Source of the DNA: Leucothrix mucor DSM 2157
GTDB lineage: Bacteria; Pseudomonadota; Gammaproteobacteria; Thiotrichales; Thiotrichaceae
Reading direction: 5' to 3'
Length of the DNA stretch: 64,000 nucleotides
Assembly (NCBI RefSeq): GCF_000419525.1
Contig: NZ_ATTE01000001.1
Span: 3,058,501-3,122,500, forward strand
The notes beneath the pieces are model-generated. The model was given only the letters and a program-made list of their open reading frames with translations. It had not been told where the DNA came from and did no database searches. How positions within the stretch are numbered: position 1 is the first letter of the stretch; every line of letters begins with the position of its first letter. This document shows positions 39,931 through 48,407 of the stretch, in pieces. Position numbers and translations under genes: made by a program.

Positions 39931-40998
39931 TCAGGCTTTGCGACCAAATTCATGAACACTATCCACTAAGACCTTCAGGTGATCTGGGTTCACATGCTGA
40001 TGAATACCATGACCTAAGTTGAATACATGGCCTGTTGGCTTATCACCAAAATCAGCCAGCACGCGTTTCACTTCTGTTTGAATGGTCTCTGCGTCAGCAT
40101 ACAGTACCGAAGGATCCATATTTCCTTGCAGCGCAACTTGATCACCGACACTAGCAACGACTTCGTTCAAATCGGTCGTCCAATCCACCCCAATTCCATC
40201 ACAGCCAGTCGCAACAATATCTTTCGCCCAGCGCGCACCATTTTTGGTGAACAAAGTCACTGGTACACGGCGCCCTTCAGATTCGCGCTGCAGACCATCA
40301 ACGATCTTTGCCATATAGCGCAAAGAGAATTCACGATAAACATGCGGACTTAGCGCCCCGCCCCAAGTATCAAATACCATAACAGACTGTGCGCCTGCTG
40401 CGATTTGCGCATTCAGGTAAGAAATCACGCTATCAGCCAGCTTATCTAATAATAAGTGTAGCGTCTTAGGGTCGCTATACAGCATTCCTTTAACTTTTGA
40501 GAAGTCTTTACTGGTGCCGCCTTCAACCATATAAGTCGCCAACGTCCAAGGACTACCCGAGAATCCAATCAACGGCACTCGACCATCTAAGGCTTTACGA
40601 ATGGTGCGCACAGCATCCGTCACATAACTTAGCTCAAGCTCAGGATCTGGTACACCAATAGCCGCCACATCTGCTGCAGTGCGAACTGGTCTCTCAAAGC
40701 GAGGACCTTCACCTTCGGCAAAGTATAGACCTAAGCCCATCGCATCTGGAATCGTCAGAATGTCAGAGAACAGAATAGCCGCGTCTAAATCAAAACGCTC
40801 TAATGGCTGCAAAGTGACTTCACAGGCCAACTCTGGATTTGTACATAAATCCATAAAGCTGCCCGCTTGTTTACGCAACTCACGGTATTCTGGCAGATAG
40901 CGTCCAGCCTGACGCATAATCCAGACAGGAGTGGTATCGACGGGCTCTTGAAGCAAGGCACGCAAGTAACGATCGTTTTTTAATTCAGCGACAGACAT
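39931..40998 (-). CDS. hemE: Uroporphyrinogen decarboxylase HemE
   Basis: Decarboxylates uroporphyrinogen III to coproporphyrinogen III in heme synthesis. The 355-residue protein has the signature [17 protein letters not shown] near residue 27, [17 protein letters not shown] with the catalytic Asp, [17 protein letters not shown] and [14 protein letters not shown]. It converges on mrcA. A promoter-like TATAAT lies upstream on its strand (complement of 41046-41051). Confidence 0.97.
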   Translation of the reverse strand: MSVAELKNDRYLRALLQEPVDTTPVWIMRQAGRYLPEYRELRKQAGSFMDLCTNPELACEVTLQPLERFDLDAAILFSDILTIPDAMGLGLYFAEGEGPRFERPVRTAADVAAIGVPDPELELSYVTDAVRTIRKALDGRVPLIGFSGSPWTLATYMVEGGTSKDFSKVKGMLYSDPKTLHLLLDKLADSVISYLNAQIAAGAQSVMVFDTWGGALSPHVYREFSLRYMAKIVDGLQRESEGRRVPVTLFTKNGARWAKDIVATGCDGIGVDWTTDLNEVVASVGDQVALQGNMDPSVLYADAETIQTEVKRVLADFGDKPTGHVFNLGHGIHQHVNPDHLKVLVDSVHEFGRKA

Positions 40999-41047
40999 AA
41001 GGGATGACCTTGAAGGAAGACTTCGTAAACGGCAGGATTAATTACAT

Positions 41048-41177
41048 TATAATCAATCAGCCTTCTGGCAGGAAGTATGCGAACGCATAGTGGTCGCTGC
41101 AATTGTCAAAGTGCATAACACTAAAACTAGCAAGCGCCAACAAGTGGCGCCTGATTACGCATACTGGATGCGTTTTT
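41048..41177 (+). ncRNA. Possible small structured RNA in the hemE-rpsU gap
   Basis: On the plus strand a TATAAT (41048-41053) is followed by three hairpins: TATGC/GCATA near 41076, GCGCCA/TGGCGC at about 41135-41151, and ACGCAT/ATGCGT (41157-41173) ending in T5. The last resembles an intrinsic terminator. There is no good -35. The same hairpins could instead end the rpsU transcript on the minus strand, which is followed by TTGCTAGTTTTAG. Low confidence. Confidence 0.22.
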
Positions 41178-41178
41178 A

Positions 41179-41210
41179 CCGCAGGCCTGCACTAGCGTCA
41201 GGCACTGCGG
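41179..41210 (-). other. Stem-loop downstream of rpsU
   Basis: CCGCAG...CTGCGG with an inner GCCTG...CAGGC forms a long imperfect stem-loop 13 bases past the rpsU stop. No T-run follows it, so it may stabilise the transcript and not terminate it. Confidence 0.5.
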
Positions 41211-41222
41211 AGAAACTGTAAA

Positions 41223-41438
41223 TCAGAACAGACGGATACGACGGTTCAATTCACGCTTCAAATTCTTGATGTTACGCTTTACTGCAGCAGCTTTTTCACG
41301 CTTGCGTACTGATGTTGGCTTTTCATAGAACTCGCGACTTCTTACTTCTGCAACAACACCTGCTTTTTCACAAGTACGCTTAAAACGGCGCAGTGCAACT
41401 TCAAAAGGCTCGTTTTCTCTGATCTTAACGTTTGGCAT
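41223..41438 (-). CDS. rpsU: 30S ribosomal protein S21
   Basis: Small ribosomal protein required for initiation on the 30S subunit. The 71-residue sequence has [20 protein letters not shown], and [16 protein letters not shown], and ends in a basic RRIRLF, as in other gammaproteobacterial S21 proteins. Here it is a single gene and not followed by dnaG-rpoD. A good sigma-70 promoter lies ahead of it. Confidence 0.97.
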   Translation of the reverse strand: MPNVKIRENEPFEVALRRFKRTCEKAGVVAEVRSREFYEKPTSVRKREKAAAVKRNIKNLKRELNRRIRLF

Positions 41439-41482
41439 AAAATTCGACTTCTCAATAGAAAGTATTTACTAGGTAGCCGAGC

Positions 41483-41510
41483 ATTATACCCCGAGTTCTG
41501 ACAATTGCAA
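41483..41510 (-). promoter_or_regulatory. Sigma-70 promoter of rpsU
   Basis: On the minus strand TTGCAA (41505-41510) and a perfect TATAAT (41483-41488) are separated by 16 bases. They lie about 50 bases ahead of the rpsU start. Confidence 0.7.
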
Positions 41511-41573
41511 AAGTTGTAACGCGATTTATTTGGCGAATTGCATTAAAATCATCACTATTACCAGAAAATAACC

Positions 41574-41601
41574 TTGCTGCACCGTTCAGCTACGCTAGAA
41601 T
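41574..41601 (+). promoter_or_regulatory. Sigma-70 promoter of bamE
   Basis: TTGCTG (41574-41579), a 16-base spacer and TAGAAT (41596-41601) lie about 50 bases ahead of the bamE start. Confidence 0.55.
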
Positions 41602-41653
41602 GTGGCCATAAACAATAACCCGACCAAGACAACTAAAATGGATTACCATTAAT

Positions 41654-41956
41654 ATGCCGTCTATGAAAAATATTCTCCTCATCTGCCTGATCGCAGGTTT
41701 CAGCGCCGCTTGTACGTATAAACCGACCATTCTTCAAGGCAATGCACTAGAGCAAGATACTATTTCTCAAATAAAGCCCGGCATGCCAAGAGCAGAAGTG
41801 ATCAGTATTTTAGGCTCACCGCTGATGCAGGATGATTTCACGACGAATCGCTGGGATTATCTGTACTACTCAATTGAGCGCGACCAACGCAGCCAACAAA
41901 AAAATCTGTCTATCTATTTCAGTGATGGGATTGTGAGCAAGGTCAGTCAGGAATAA
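41654..41956 (+). CDS. bamE: Outer-membrane assembly lipoprotein BamE (SmpA)
   Basis: Accessory lipoprotein of the BAM complex that inserts beta-barrel proteins. A lipoprotein signal peptide with lipobox FSAAC precedes the mature part. The family signature YKPTILQGNALEQDTISQIKPGM is followed by VISILGSPLMQDDF and RWDYLYYSI. The length of 100 residues is usual. Starts at 41654 or 41663 are both possible; no clear Shine-Dalgarno decides it. The family often sits beside fur or smpB-related genes; here a coiled-coil membrane protein follows. Confidence 0.9.
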   Translation: MPSMKNILLICLIAGFSAACTYKPTILQGNALEQDTISQIKPGMPRAEVISILGSPLMQDDFTTNRWDYLYYSIERDQRSQQKNLSIYFSDGIVSKVSQE

Positions 41957-42016
41957 AATCAGCATTTAGTACCTTCGGATCACCGCTCTGCCAGGGATGG
42001 CGGATCACTAGCTATG

Positions 42017-42032
42017 TACCCTGTTAAGGGTA
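42017..42032. repeat. Short inverted repeat upstream of the coiled-coil membrane protein gene
   Basis: TACCCT and AGGGTA pair around a GTTA loop about 33 bases ahead of the next start. Nearby, CGGATCAC occurs twice as a direct repeat (about 41977 and 42001). Function unknown. Confidence 0.4.
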
Positions 42033-42064
42033 TGAGCTAAGCAGAATTGAAAAAGGACAGACTC

Positions 42065-42715
42065 GTGCGTAAAAATCCACTGTTATACAGCGACCACGCT
42101 GAACCCCAAGAAATCTTCGAAGCGACCCCTCTTCCCGAGGAGCCACGCTCTTTTTTCTTCTACATCATTATTCTTGCCAACTCTCTATTGGTGCTCTTTG
42201 TATTGGGAGTGATTTGGTTTCTCTTTTTGAAGTCTCCGGACTTGGAGCTTAAGTCACTAACCGACCGTTTCTTAGGAGGCTCTGAGCAACCCACTATGAT
42301 CATCGAGTCACCGAGTAACTCCGGCACTGAGACCAATGCTGCATCATCAAAGCAAGCTCAAGACGAAATTCAGCAAGCCAGATTAAAGCAGATGCGAGAG
42401 CAAGAGGAGCTAGCAGCAGAGCGTAACCGGCTTGAGCAGCTGCGACTGGAGCTTGAAGCCGAAAAACAACGAGCGGATTCACTGCAAGGTGCATTACCCG
42501 TCATAAGTAACAAAGCCGAAGAGGCCGTTGAAACCTCAACAATTACTATCACATCTGAGACAAAAGTAGAAAGTGCACCGGAACCCGAACCAACCATCGT
42601 TCCAAATGCTGCCAGAGAAATTCCACCAGTGCCAATTGATACTAATGATATGAAGTCTCAGATGGACATAATTATAGAACAACTCAATCAGGGGAATCCG
42701 GCAAAACAACAATAG
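42065..42715 (+). CDS. Single-pass membrane protein with a coiled-coil domain, unknown function
   Basis: I do not recognise this protein. From the GTG at 42065 (AAGGA 7 bases ahead) it has 216 residues; a TTG at 42047 would lack a Shine-Dalgarno site. A cytoplasmic N-terminus of about 30 residues is followed by one membrane helix (FFFYIIILANSLLVLFVLGVI). Then a predicted coiled coil of about 50 residues rich in Glu, Gln and Arg (EEELAAERNRLEQLRLEL-like), and an acidic, Pro-rich tail. Topology suggests a scaffold-like envelope protein. It lies between bamE and ssb, all in the same direction. Confidence 0.65.
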   Translation: MRKNPLLYSDHAEPQEIFEATPLPEEPRSFFFYIIILANSLLVLFVLGVIWFLFLKSPDLELKSLTDRFLGGSEQPTMIIESPSNSGTETNAASSKQAQDEIQQARLKQMREQEELAAERNRLEQLRLELEAEKQRADSLQGALPVISNKAEEAVETSTITITSETKVESAPEPEPTIVPNAAREIPPVPIDTNDMKSQMDIIIEQLNQGNPAKQQ

Positions 42716-42808
42716 GCACGGATACATTCCTCCCAAGCAGGAATCCATTCGTAGCAAACTAGCCCATTGAGTTCTGGATGGTGTTAACATATCGGGTTGA
42801 CGTTTTAA

Positions 42809-42824
42809 TCGAGTAAATACTCGA
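42809..42824. promoter_or_regulatory. Palindromic operator-like site upstream of ssb
   Basis: TCGAGTA and TACTCGA form a perfect 7-bp inverted repeat around AA. It lies just after TTGACG (42797-42802) and ahead of TATAAT (42843-42848), about 70 bases before the ssb start. The position suits a repressor, possibly LexA given the SOS link of ssb; that is inference. Confidence 0.45.
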
Positions 42825-42895
42825 ACTCTGAAGCGAAGACAGTATAATGTTCCGCTGAAAAACGAATAACGATACTCCAATACAAGGAATTAATA

Positions 42896-43381
42896 ATGGC
42901 CAAAGGCATTAATAAAGTCATCCTGGTAGGCAATCTGGGTACTGACCCAGAAGTCAAATACATGCCAAGTGGTGGTGCAGTCACTAACTTCAGTCTGGCC
43001 ACGACCGATAGCTGGAAAGATAAAACCTCTGGCGAGCGTGTCGACAAGACAGAATGGCATCGGGTAGTGTTCTTCAATCGTCTGGCTGAGATTGCGGGTG
43101 AATACCTGAAAAAGGGTTCACAAGTTTATATCGAAGGAAGCTTGAGAACTCGCAAATGGCAAGATCAAGGTGGACAAGATCGTTACACCACTGAGATTGT
43201 TGGCTCTGAGATGCAAATGCTGGGTAGCCGCAGTGGCGGCAATAGTGAATTTGATCAGTCTCAATCACGCCCTGCGCCACAGAAAAGCCGCCCTCAGCAG
43301 TCTGCGCCTCAAAACCAGTCACGCCAAGCGCCACCGCCAGCACAAAACTTTGATGATTTTGATGATGATATCCCGTTCTAA
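42896..43381 (+). CDS. ssb: Single-stranded DNA-binding protein SSB
   Basis: Coats single-stranded DNA during replication and repair. The 161-residue protein has the OB fold at 1-110 ([58 protein letters not shown]). A Gln/Pro/Ser-rich linker follows, then the conserved acidic tip DFDDDIPF that recruits partner proteins. AAGGA precedes the ATG. Confidence 0.97.
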   Translation: MAKGINKVILVGNLGTDPEVKYMPSGGAVTNFSLATTDSWKDKTSGERVDKTEWHRVVFFNRLAEIAGEYLKKGSQVYIEGSLRTRKWQDQGGQDRYTTEIVGSEMQMLGSRSGGNSEFDQSQSRPAPQKSRPQQSAPQNQSRQAPPPAQNFDDFDDDIPF

Positions 43382-43431
43382 ACAGCACTTGGGATACACC
43401 TGAAAGAATTAGTAGCCGTGTATACGCACCT

Positions 43432-43459
43432 GCAGAGCCTTTATATATAGGGGCTCTGC
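43432..43459 (+). terminator. Hairpin after ssb (possible terminator)
   Basis: GCAGAGCC and GGCTCTGC form an 8-bp stem with a 12-base AT-rich loop. The following bases GTTGTCGTTG are only partly T-rich, so termination efficiency is uncertain. Confidence 0.5.
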
Positions 43460-43508
43460 GTTGTCGTTGAATCATTCATGAATCGCAACACATTTAGGAT
43501 TTTACGCT

Positions 43509-43760
43509 ATGTCCCACAAATCCAATCCTGTTATTGCTAAAAAAGGGCCTTACGTTGTTGAGCTTGAAGCCGGCAAAACCTATTACTGGTGTTCTTGTGG
43601 TCGATCCGAGAAGCAACCATTTTGTGATGGCTCTCACGCTAATACTGATTTCACACCATTAAAGTTCACGGCCGAAGAAAGCAAGAAGTACGGGCTCTGT
43701 GGTTGTAAATATACAAAGCATGCACCTTTCTGCGACCGCGAGCACAGCAAGTTAGACTAA
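43509..43760 (+). CDS. CDGSH iron-sulfur domain protein
   Basis: A small 83-residue protein with two CDGSH-type [2Fe-2S] sites. The first is CSCGRSEKQPFCDGSH (about 39-54) and the second is CGCKYTKHAPFCDREH in a slightly altered form, where CDGSH is replaced by CDREH. No membrane segment is seen, so it is soluble. Proteins of this type carry labile clusters and are thought to act in iron or redox metabolism. It overlaps the convergent yhbY by 9 bases. Confidence 0.85.
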   Translation: MSHKSNPVIAKKGPYVVELEAGKTYYWCSCGRSEKQPFCDGSHANTDFTPLKFTAEESKKYGLCGCKYTKHAPFCDREHSKLD

Positions 43761-44045
43761 ATTGCGAAAAATTGATGGCTTGTCTTTGTTTTCACGATAA
43801 AACAATGCCACATTACCAATACGCTGGACCAGCATGGCTTTATGCTGCTCCGCCAATGATTGAATCAGCTCATCGCGCTGCTCCCGATCACCGAGATTAA
43901 TCTTTAGCTTAATTAGCTGATGATAATCCAGTGCGATTTCAATTTCGTTGTTAATACTCTCTTTCATACCGTGTTGCCCAACGGTAACGACCGGGCTTAA
44001 AGTATGACCGAAAGACTTGAGTTGTTTGATCTGTTTAGTATTCAT
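43752..44045 (-). CDS. yhbY: Ribosome-associated CRM-domain RNA-binding protein YhbY
   Basis: Small RNA-binding protein linked to 50S ribosome assembly. The CRM domain shows [34 protein letters not shown] and [11 protein letters not shown] start at the ATG at 44045 ([14 protein letters not shown]), 97 residues, matching E. coli YhbY; the frame reaching 44084 adds an unconserved leader. It diverges from rlmE with only 25 bases between the starts, so each promoter must overlap the other gene. Confidence 0.9.
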   Translation of the reverse strand: MNTKQIKQLKSFGHTLSPVVTVGQHGMKESINNEIEIALDYHQLIKLKINLGDREQRDELIQSLAEQHKAMLVQRIGNVALFYRENKDKPSIFRNLV

Positions 44046-44070
44046 TTCCATCCCTGAATTGTATGACGTT

Positions 44071-44700
44071 ATGGCTAGAAGCAAAAGCAGTACTCGCTGG
44101 TTAAAAGAGCATTTTGATGATGAATTTGTAAAACTCTCCCAAAAAGAGGGATATCGCTCGCGTGCGGTCTACAAACTCAAAGAAATTCAGGAGAAGGATC
44201 GCCTGATACGCCCCGGCATGAAGGTGGTTGACCTTGGAGCAGCTCCAGGCGGTTGGAGCCAATATGCAGCCCAAATCATCGGGACTAATGGCCGAGTTGT
44301 CGCCAGCGATATCCTACCCATTGACCCGCTACCTTTTGTCGAGTTTATACAGGGTGATTTTACCGAACAGAGTATTCTCGATGAAATTCTGCTTTTGATG
44401 GGAAATGATAAAGCCGATGTTGTAATTTCAGATATGGCCCCCAACTTAAGTGGGAATGATGCAATTGATCAACCCGGCTCGGTTTACTTATGTGAGCTGG
44501 CTTTGGATATGGCAAGGCAGATTTTGGCACCAAATGGTTCCATGGTCGTTAAGCTGTTTCAGGGTGAAGGCTCTGATCAATACATACAGGATGTAAAACG
44601 TAGCTTCAAACAAGTGAAAATACGCAAACCCAAGGCATCACGAGCCAGAAGTCGTGAGGTCTACGTGGTTGCTTTGCAGTATTTTTCTACAACACACTAA
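44071..44700 (+). CDS. rlmE: 23S rRNA 2'-O-ribose U2552 methyltransferase RlmE
   Basis: Methylates the A-loop of 23S rRNA late in 50S assembly. I start at the ATG at 44071, giving 209 residues as in E. coli RrmJ/Fts[14 protein letters not shown] and [15 protein letters not shown] are followed by the SAM site [16 protein letters not shown]. The K-D-K-E catalytic tetrad appears as Lys in AVYKL, Asp in ISDMAPN, Lys in [10 protein letters not shown] and Glu in SREVYVVA. It heads the rlmE-ftsH-glmM run. Confidence 0.96.
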   Translation: MARSKSSTRWLKEHFDDEFVKLSQKEGYRSRAVYKLKEIQEKDRLIRPGMKVVDLGAAPGGWSQYAAQIIGTNGRVVASDILPIDPLPFVEFIQGDFTEQSILDEILLLMGNDKADVVISDMAPNLSGNDAIDQPGSVYLCELALDMARQILAPNGSMVVKLFQGEGSDQYIQDVKRSFKQVKIRKPKASRARSREVYVVALQYFSTTH

Positions 44701-44780
44701 GTCTGAAGCAATTAACAGCAATCATGGTAGAATGATTGTTAACGAGATGCATAAAAGACGGCTGAATAGAGGATTCTTTC

Positions 44781-46721
44781 TTGAGCGAATTAAACAAAAA
44801 TATTCTGATGTGGGTGGTAATCGCCTTGGTTCTGGTTGGAGTTTTCAGTAAATTTCAAGAACCTACAACATCATCTGCTAACATTCCTTATTCGGCGTTC
44901 TTGGAGCGTGTCAATAATAAGGAGATCCGCAACGTTGAGATACGTGGTCAGTCTATTACTGGACAAACAAGTAATAGCGAGACGTTTTCGACTTATGCGC
45001 CGATCAATGACCCCAAAATGTATGATGAATTATTGCGTAATAACGTGCTGGTCAAAGTTGATCCGCCAGAAGGACGCAATATCCTTGTCGACATCCTGAT
45101 CAATACAATTCCATTCCTGATTATTGTCGGACTGTGGATTTACATTATGCGTCAGATGCAAGGCGGCGGCGGTAAAGGCGGCCCGATGTCATTTGGTAAG
45201 AGCAAGGCTCGCATGATGACTGAAGATCAGGTGAAAGTGACATTTGCTGATGTCGCTGGCTGTGAAGAAGCTAAAGACGAAGTATTCGAACTGGTTGAGT
45301 TCTTACGTGATCCGGGCAAATTCCAAAAGCTAGGTGGAAAAATTCCACGCGGTGTTCTACTTGCTGGCTCGCCAGGTACGGGTAAAACATTGCTGGCTAA
45401 AGCAATCGCTGGCGAAGCTAAAGTACCGTTTTTCAGTATTTCAGGTTCTGACTTTGTTGAAATGTTTGTCGGTGTGGGTGCTTCCCGTGTTCGCGACATG
45501 TTTGAGCAAGCTAAGAAACATGCGCCTTGCATTATCTTCATCGATGAGATCGACGCTGTTGGTCGTAAGCGCGGTGCAGGTGTTGGCGGCGGTCATGACG
45601 AGCGTGAGCAAACACTGAACCAGTTACTGGTCGAAATGGATGGTTTTGAAGGCACAGAAGGCGTAATCGTGATAGCTGCGACTAACCGCCCTGATGTACT
45701 TGACCCAGCTCTGTTGCGTCCTGGTCGTTTTGACCGTCAGGTTGTTGTACCTCTGCCAGATGTTCGTGGCCGTGAGCAAATCCTGAAAGTGCATATGCGT
45801 AAAGTGCCTATCGGCAACGATGTTAAGCCTGCTCTTTTGGCTCGAGGTACACCGGGGTTCTCTGGTGCTGACTTAGCTAACCTAGTTAACGAAGCCGCCT
45901 TGTTCGCAGCCCGTGTGAATAAGCGCACTGTGAACATGGAAGAGTTTGAGAAAGCGAAAGATAAAATCATGATGGGCGCAGAACGCAAGTCCATGGTGAT
46001 GAACGATAAAGAAAAACGTAACACTGCTTATCATGAAGCGGGACACGCGATTATCGGCTTGAAAGTGCCAGATCATGACCCTGTTTATAAGGTAACGATC
46101 ATTCCTCGTGGGCGCGCTCTTGGTGTAACAATGTTCCTTCCTGAGGAAGATCGCTACAGCCATAGCAAGCAGTCTCTGGAAAGTCAGATCTCTACTTTAT
46201 TCGGTGGCCGTCTTGCTGAAGAAATAATCTTCGGCAAAGAAAGTGTAACGACTGGTGCATCCAATGACATTGAGCGCGCAACTGAGATCGCTCGTAACAT
46301 GGTTACTAAATGGGGACTATCTGAGAAGCTAGGCCCGTTGGCTTACAGTGAAGAAGAAGGTGAGGTGTTCTTAGGACGCGCCACAACTTCACATAAGCAA
46401 ATGTCTGATGAAACAGCTAAGTCTATCGATCAGGAAGTTAGAACGTTTATTGATCGCAACTATGATCGTGCCGAGACTATTTTGCGCGAGAATATTGATG
46501 TATTGCATCTGATGGCTGAAGCACTGATTAAGTACGAGACCATTGATCGCGGTCAGATCGATGAAATCATGCAAGGCAAGAAGCCAACACCTCCAGCTGA
46601 TTGGAATGATGATGATCACTCCGGTAAAGATGATGGAGATAGTGGTGAGACTGCCACGTCAGAAGATCCAGAAGCTAAAGATGATGAGGTCGTGAACGCT
46701 AAGCCAGCGAGCTCTCACTAG
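44781..46721 (+). CDS. ftsH: ATP-dependent zinc metalloprotease FtsH
   Basis: Membrane-anchored AAA+ protease for membrane quality control and turnover of regulators such as sigma-32 and LpxC in E. coli. The start is a TTG with GAGG 8 bases ahead; no ATG fits the family N-terminus. Two membrane helices (about 7-25 and 108-128) flank a periplasmic domain. The AAA module has Walker [15 protein letters not shown] at about 195, Walker [16 protein letters not shown], and the SRH region. The zinc site HEAGH is at about 416 and a third ligand Asp later. The 646 residues end in an acidic tail. Confidence 0.98.
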   Translation: MSELNKNILMWVVIALVLVGVFSKFQEPTTSSANIPYSAFLERVNNKEIRNVEIRGQSITGQTSNSETFSTYAPINDPKMYDELLRNNVLVKVDPPEGRNILVDILINTIPFLIIVGLWIYIMRQMQGGGGKGGPMSFGKSKARMMTEDQVKVTFADVAGCEEAKDEVFELVEFLRDPGKFQKLGGKIPRGVLLAGSPGTGKTLLAKAIAGEAKVPFFSISGSDFVEMFVGVGASRVRDMFEQAKKHAPCIIFIDEIDAVGRKRGAGVGGGHDEREQTLNQLLVEMDGFEGTEGVIVIAATNRPDVLDPALLRPGRFDRQVVVPLPDVRGREQILKVHMRKVPIGNDVKPALLARGTPGFSGADLANLVNEAALFAARVNKRTVNMEEFEKAKDKIMMGAERKSMVMNDKEKRNTAYHEAGHAIIGLKVPDHDPVYKVTIIPRGRALGVTMFLPEEDRYSHSKQSLESQISTLFGGRLAEEIIFGKESVTTGASNDIERATEIARNMVTKWGLSEKLGPLAYSEEEGEVFLGRATTSHKQMSDETAKSIDQEVRTFIDRNYDRAETILRENIDVLHLMAEALIKYETIDRGQIDEIMQGKKPTPPADWNDDDHSGKDDGDSGETATSEDPEAKDDEVVNAKPASSH

Positions 46722-46755
46722 GCACTAGTTAACAATCTAATTTTACGATCGTAGA

Positions 46756-46791
46756 GCGCGACAGGAGCAAACCTCCTCGTCGCGTTTTTTT
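46756..46791 (+). terminator. Terminator after ftsH
   Basis: GCGCGACAGGAG pairs with CTCCTCGTCGCG (one bulge) around a short loop and is followed by a T7 run. It separates ftsH from glmM. Confidence 0.88.
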
Positions 46792-46948
46792 ATGTGTGAT
46801 TATCGGGAAATATAGACCTTATATACTATTTACACTGATTATTAATTAGTTAATGGCTAACAATTGCCTATATAAGATAATTTTGATACAAACACCCTTA
46901 TATTTAGTAGATTATTTAGGCTAATAAAAATAAACAAAGGAATTTGTG

Positions 46949-48289
46949 ATGGAAAAGAAATACTTCGGTACTGATGGCATTCGCGGCGAGATCGGAACCT
47001 ACCCAATGACCCCCGACTTTGCACTTAAACTAGGATGGGCTGCCGGAAAAGTTCTGGCTACAAAAAAGAACCCACTGGTTGTTATCGGTAAAGATACCCG
47101 TATTTCTGGCTACATGCTTGAGTCTGCGCTTGAGGCAGGGTTAGTAGCCGCTGGTGTTAGCATTCGATTACTAGGGCCAATGCCAACCCCTGGCGTTGCT
47201 TATCTAACCAGAACCTTCCGTGCATCTGCAGGCATTGTTGTGAGTGCATCTCACAACCCTTATCAGGATAACGGTGTTAAGTTTTTCTCTTCAGCAGGCA
47301 TGAAGCTGGATGACGAAACCGAGCTGGCAATAGAGCGCTATTTAGAAGAAGACCTTGTTACCGTAAAGTCTGACAAACTAGGCAAAGTCGTACGTGTTGA
47401 TGATGCAGCAGGCCGCTACATTGAATTTTGTAAGCGTGCCTTGCCTAATGAAACATCATTAGAAGGTTTAAAGATAGTTGTCGACTGCGCAAATGGTGCA
47501 ACCTATCATGTTACGCCGCACGTATTATCAGAGCTTGGAGCGGAGATTATTACTGTAGCAAATTCACCTAACGGCTTGAACATTAATGAAGAGTGCGGTG
47601 CTACCTCACTCGATATGCTGTCCAAGCAAGTCCTATTACACAACGCCGACCTAGGCGTTGCGCTAGATGGTGATGGCGACCGCTTAATGCTGGTTGACCA
47701 CACGGGTGCAACGGTTGATGGTGATGAGATTCTAGCCATCATTGCTAAACACCGCCTGAGTACAGATAGTGCTGGCCAAGATATTGTTGGCACATTGATG
47801 AGTAACCTTGGCCTTGAGCACGCAGTCCAAGAGATGGGACTTAACTTCCACCGCGCCAATGTTGGCGACCGCTACGTTATCGAACAAATGATCAAAACCG
47901 GCGGTGTACTCGGTGGTGAGTCTTCTGGCCATATTATTGTTCGGGACCGCATCGAAACGGGTGATGGCACGATTGCAGCATTGCAAGTATTACAAGCTAT
48001 TGTAGAAAGTGGGCGTTCTTTGCACGACCTCAAGCAAGTCATGACCAAATACCCTCAAACATTGGTCAATGTTGAGTTAAGTGGTGTTATTGATATTGCG
48101 AATAACGCAGCTATCCAGAAAGCTGTCGCTAATGTCGAAGATCAGCTGGCTCATCGTGGACGAGTGCTATTACGCGCGTCTGGCACACAACCACTCATTC
48201 GAGTAATGGTAGAAGGCCAAGATGAGACCGAAACAACAATGCTGGCACATAGCATTGCAGAAGTGGTTAAGCAGCAATCTGGCGGCTGA
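46949..48289 (+). CDS. glmM: Phosphoglucosamine mutase GlmM
   Basis: Interconverts glucosamine-6-phosphate and glucosamine-1-phosphate for UDP-GlcNAc synthesis. I start at the ATG at 46949 (AAGGA 7 bases ahead) over the preceding GTG. The protein has [10 protein letters not shown], the phospho-Ser loop [15 protein letters not shown] (Ser near 102), metal site [13 protein letters not shown] and GGESSGHI. The C-terminal phosphate-binding loop reads [16 protein letters not shown]. coli has RKSGTEPLIRVM, so two usually conserved positions differ. folP, often between ftsH and glmM, is absent here. Confidence 0.95.
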   Translation: MEKKYFGTDGIRGEIGTYPMTPDFALKLGWAAGKVLATKKNPLVVIGKDTRISGYMLESALEAGLVAAGVSIRLLGPMPTPGVAYLTRTFRASAGIVVSASHNPYQDNGVKFFSSAGMKLDDETELAIERYLEEDLVTVKSDKLGKVVRVDDAAGRYIEFCKRALPNETSLEGLKIVVDCANGATYHVTPHVLSELGAEIITVANSPNGLNINEECGATSLDMLSKQVLLHNADLGVALDGDGDRLMLVDHTGATVDGDEILAIIAKHRLSTDSAGQDIVGTLMSNLGLEHAVQEMGLNFHRANVGDRYVIEQMIKTGGVLGGESSGHIIVRDRIETGDGTIAALQVLQAIVESGRSLHDLKQVMTKYPQTLVNVELSGVIDIANNAAIQKAVANVEDQLAHRGRVLLRASGTQPLIRVMVEGQDETETTMLAHSIAEVVKQQSGG

Positions 48290-48372
48290 TGCCCTAGCTC
48301 TGGAGCCTGCCTCTACCGGAAGGTTATCTTCCACTGCCGACAGATAGCTACACAATAAGTAAAGAGCCCAAT

Positions 48373-48407
48373 ATTACGCCTAAAGCAATTACCGCTTTAG
48401 GCGTAAT
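48373..48407 (-). repeat. 14-bp inverted repeat spanning the ccoI stop codon
   Basis: ATTACGCCTAAAGC and GCTTTAGGCGTAAT form a perfect 14-bp stem with a 7-base loop that contains most of the ccoI stop codon. No T-run follows, so it may act as a transcript-end stabiliser or an atypical terminator. Confidence 0.75.

Noticed and set aside
44719-44739. Inverted repeat CAATCAT...ATGATTG between rlmE and ftsH as a terminator
   Set aside because: The stem is AT-rich and not followed by a T-run; ftsH is probably read through from rlmE.
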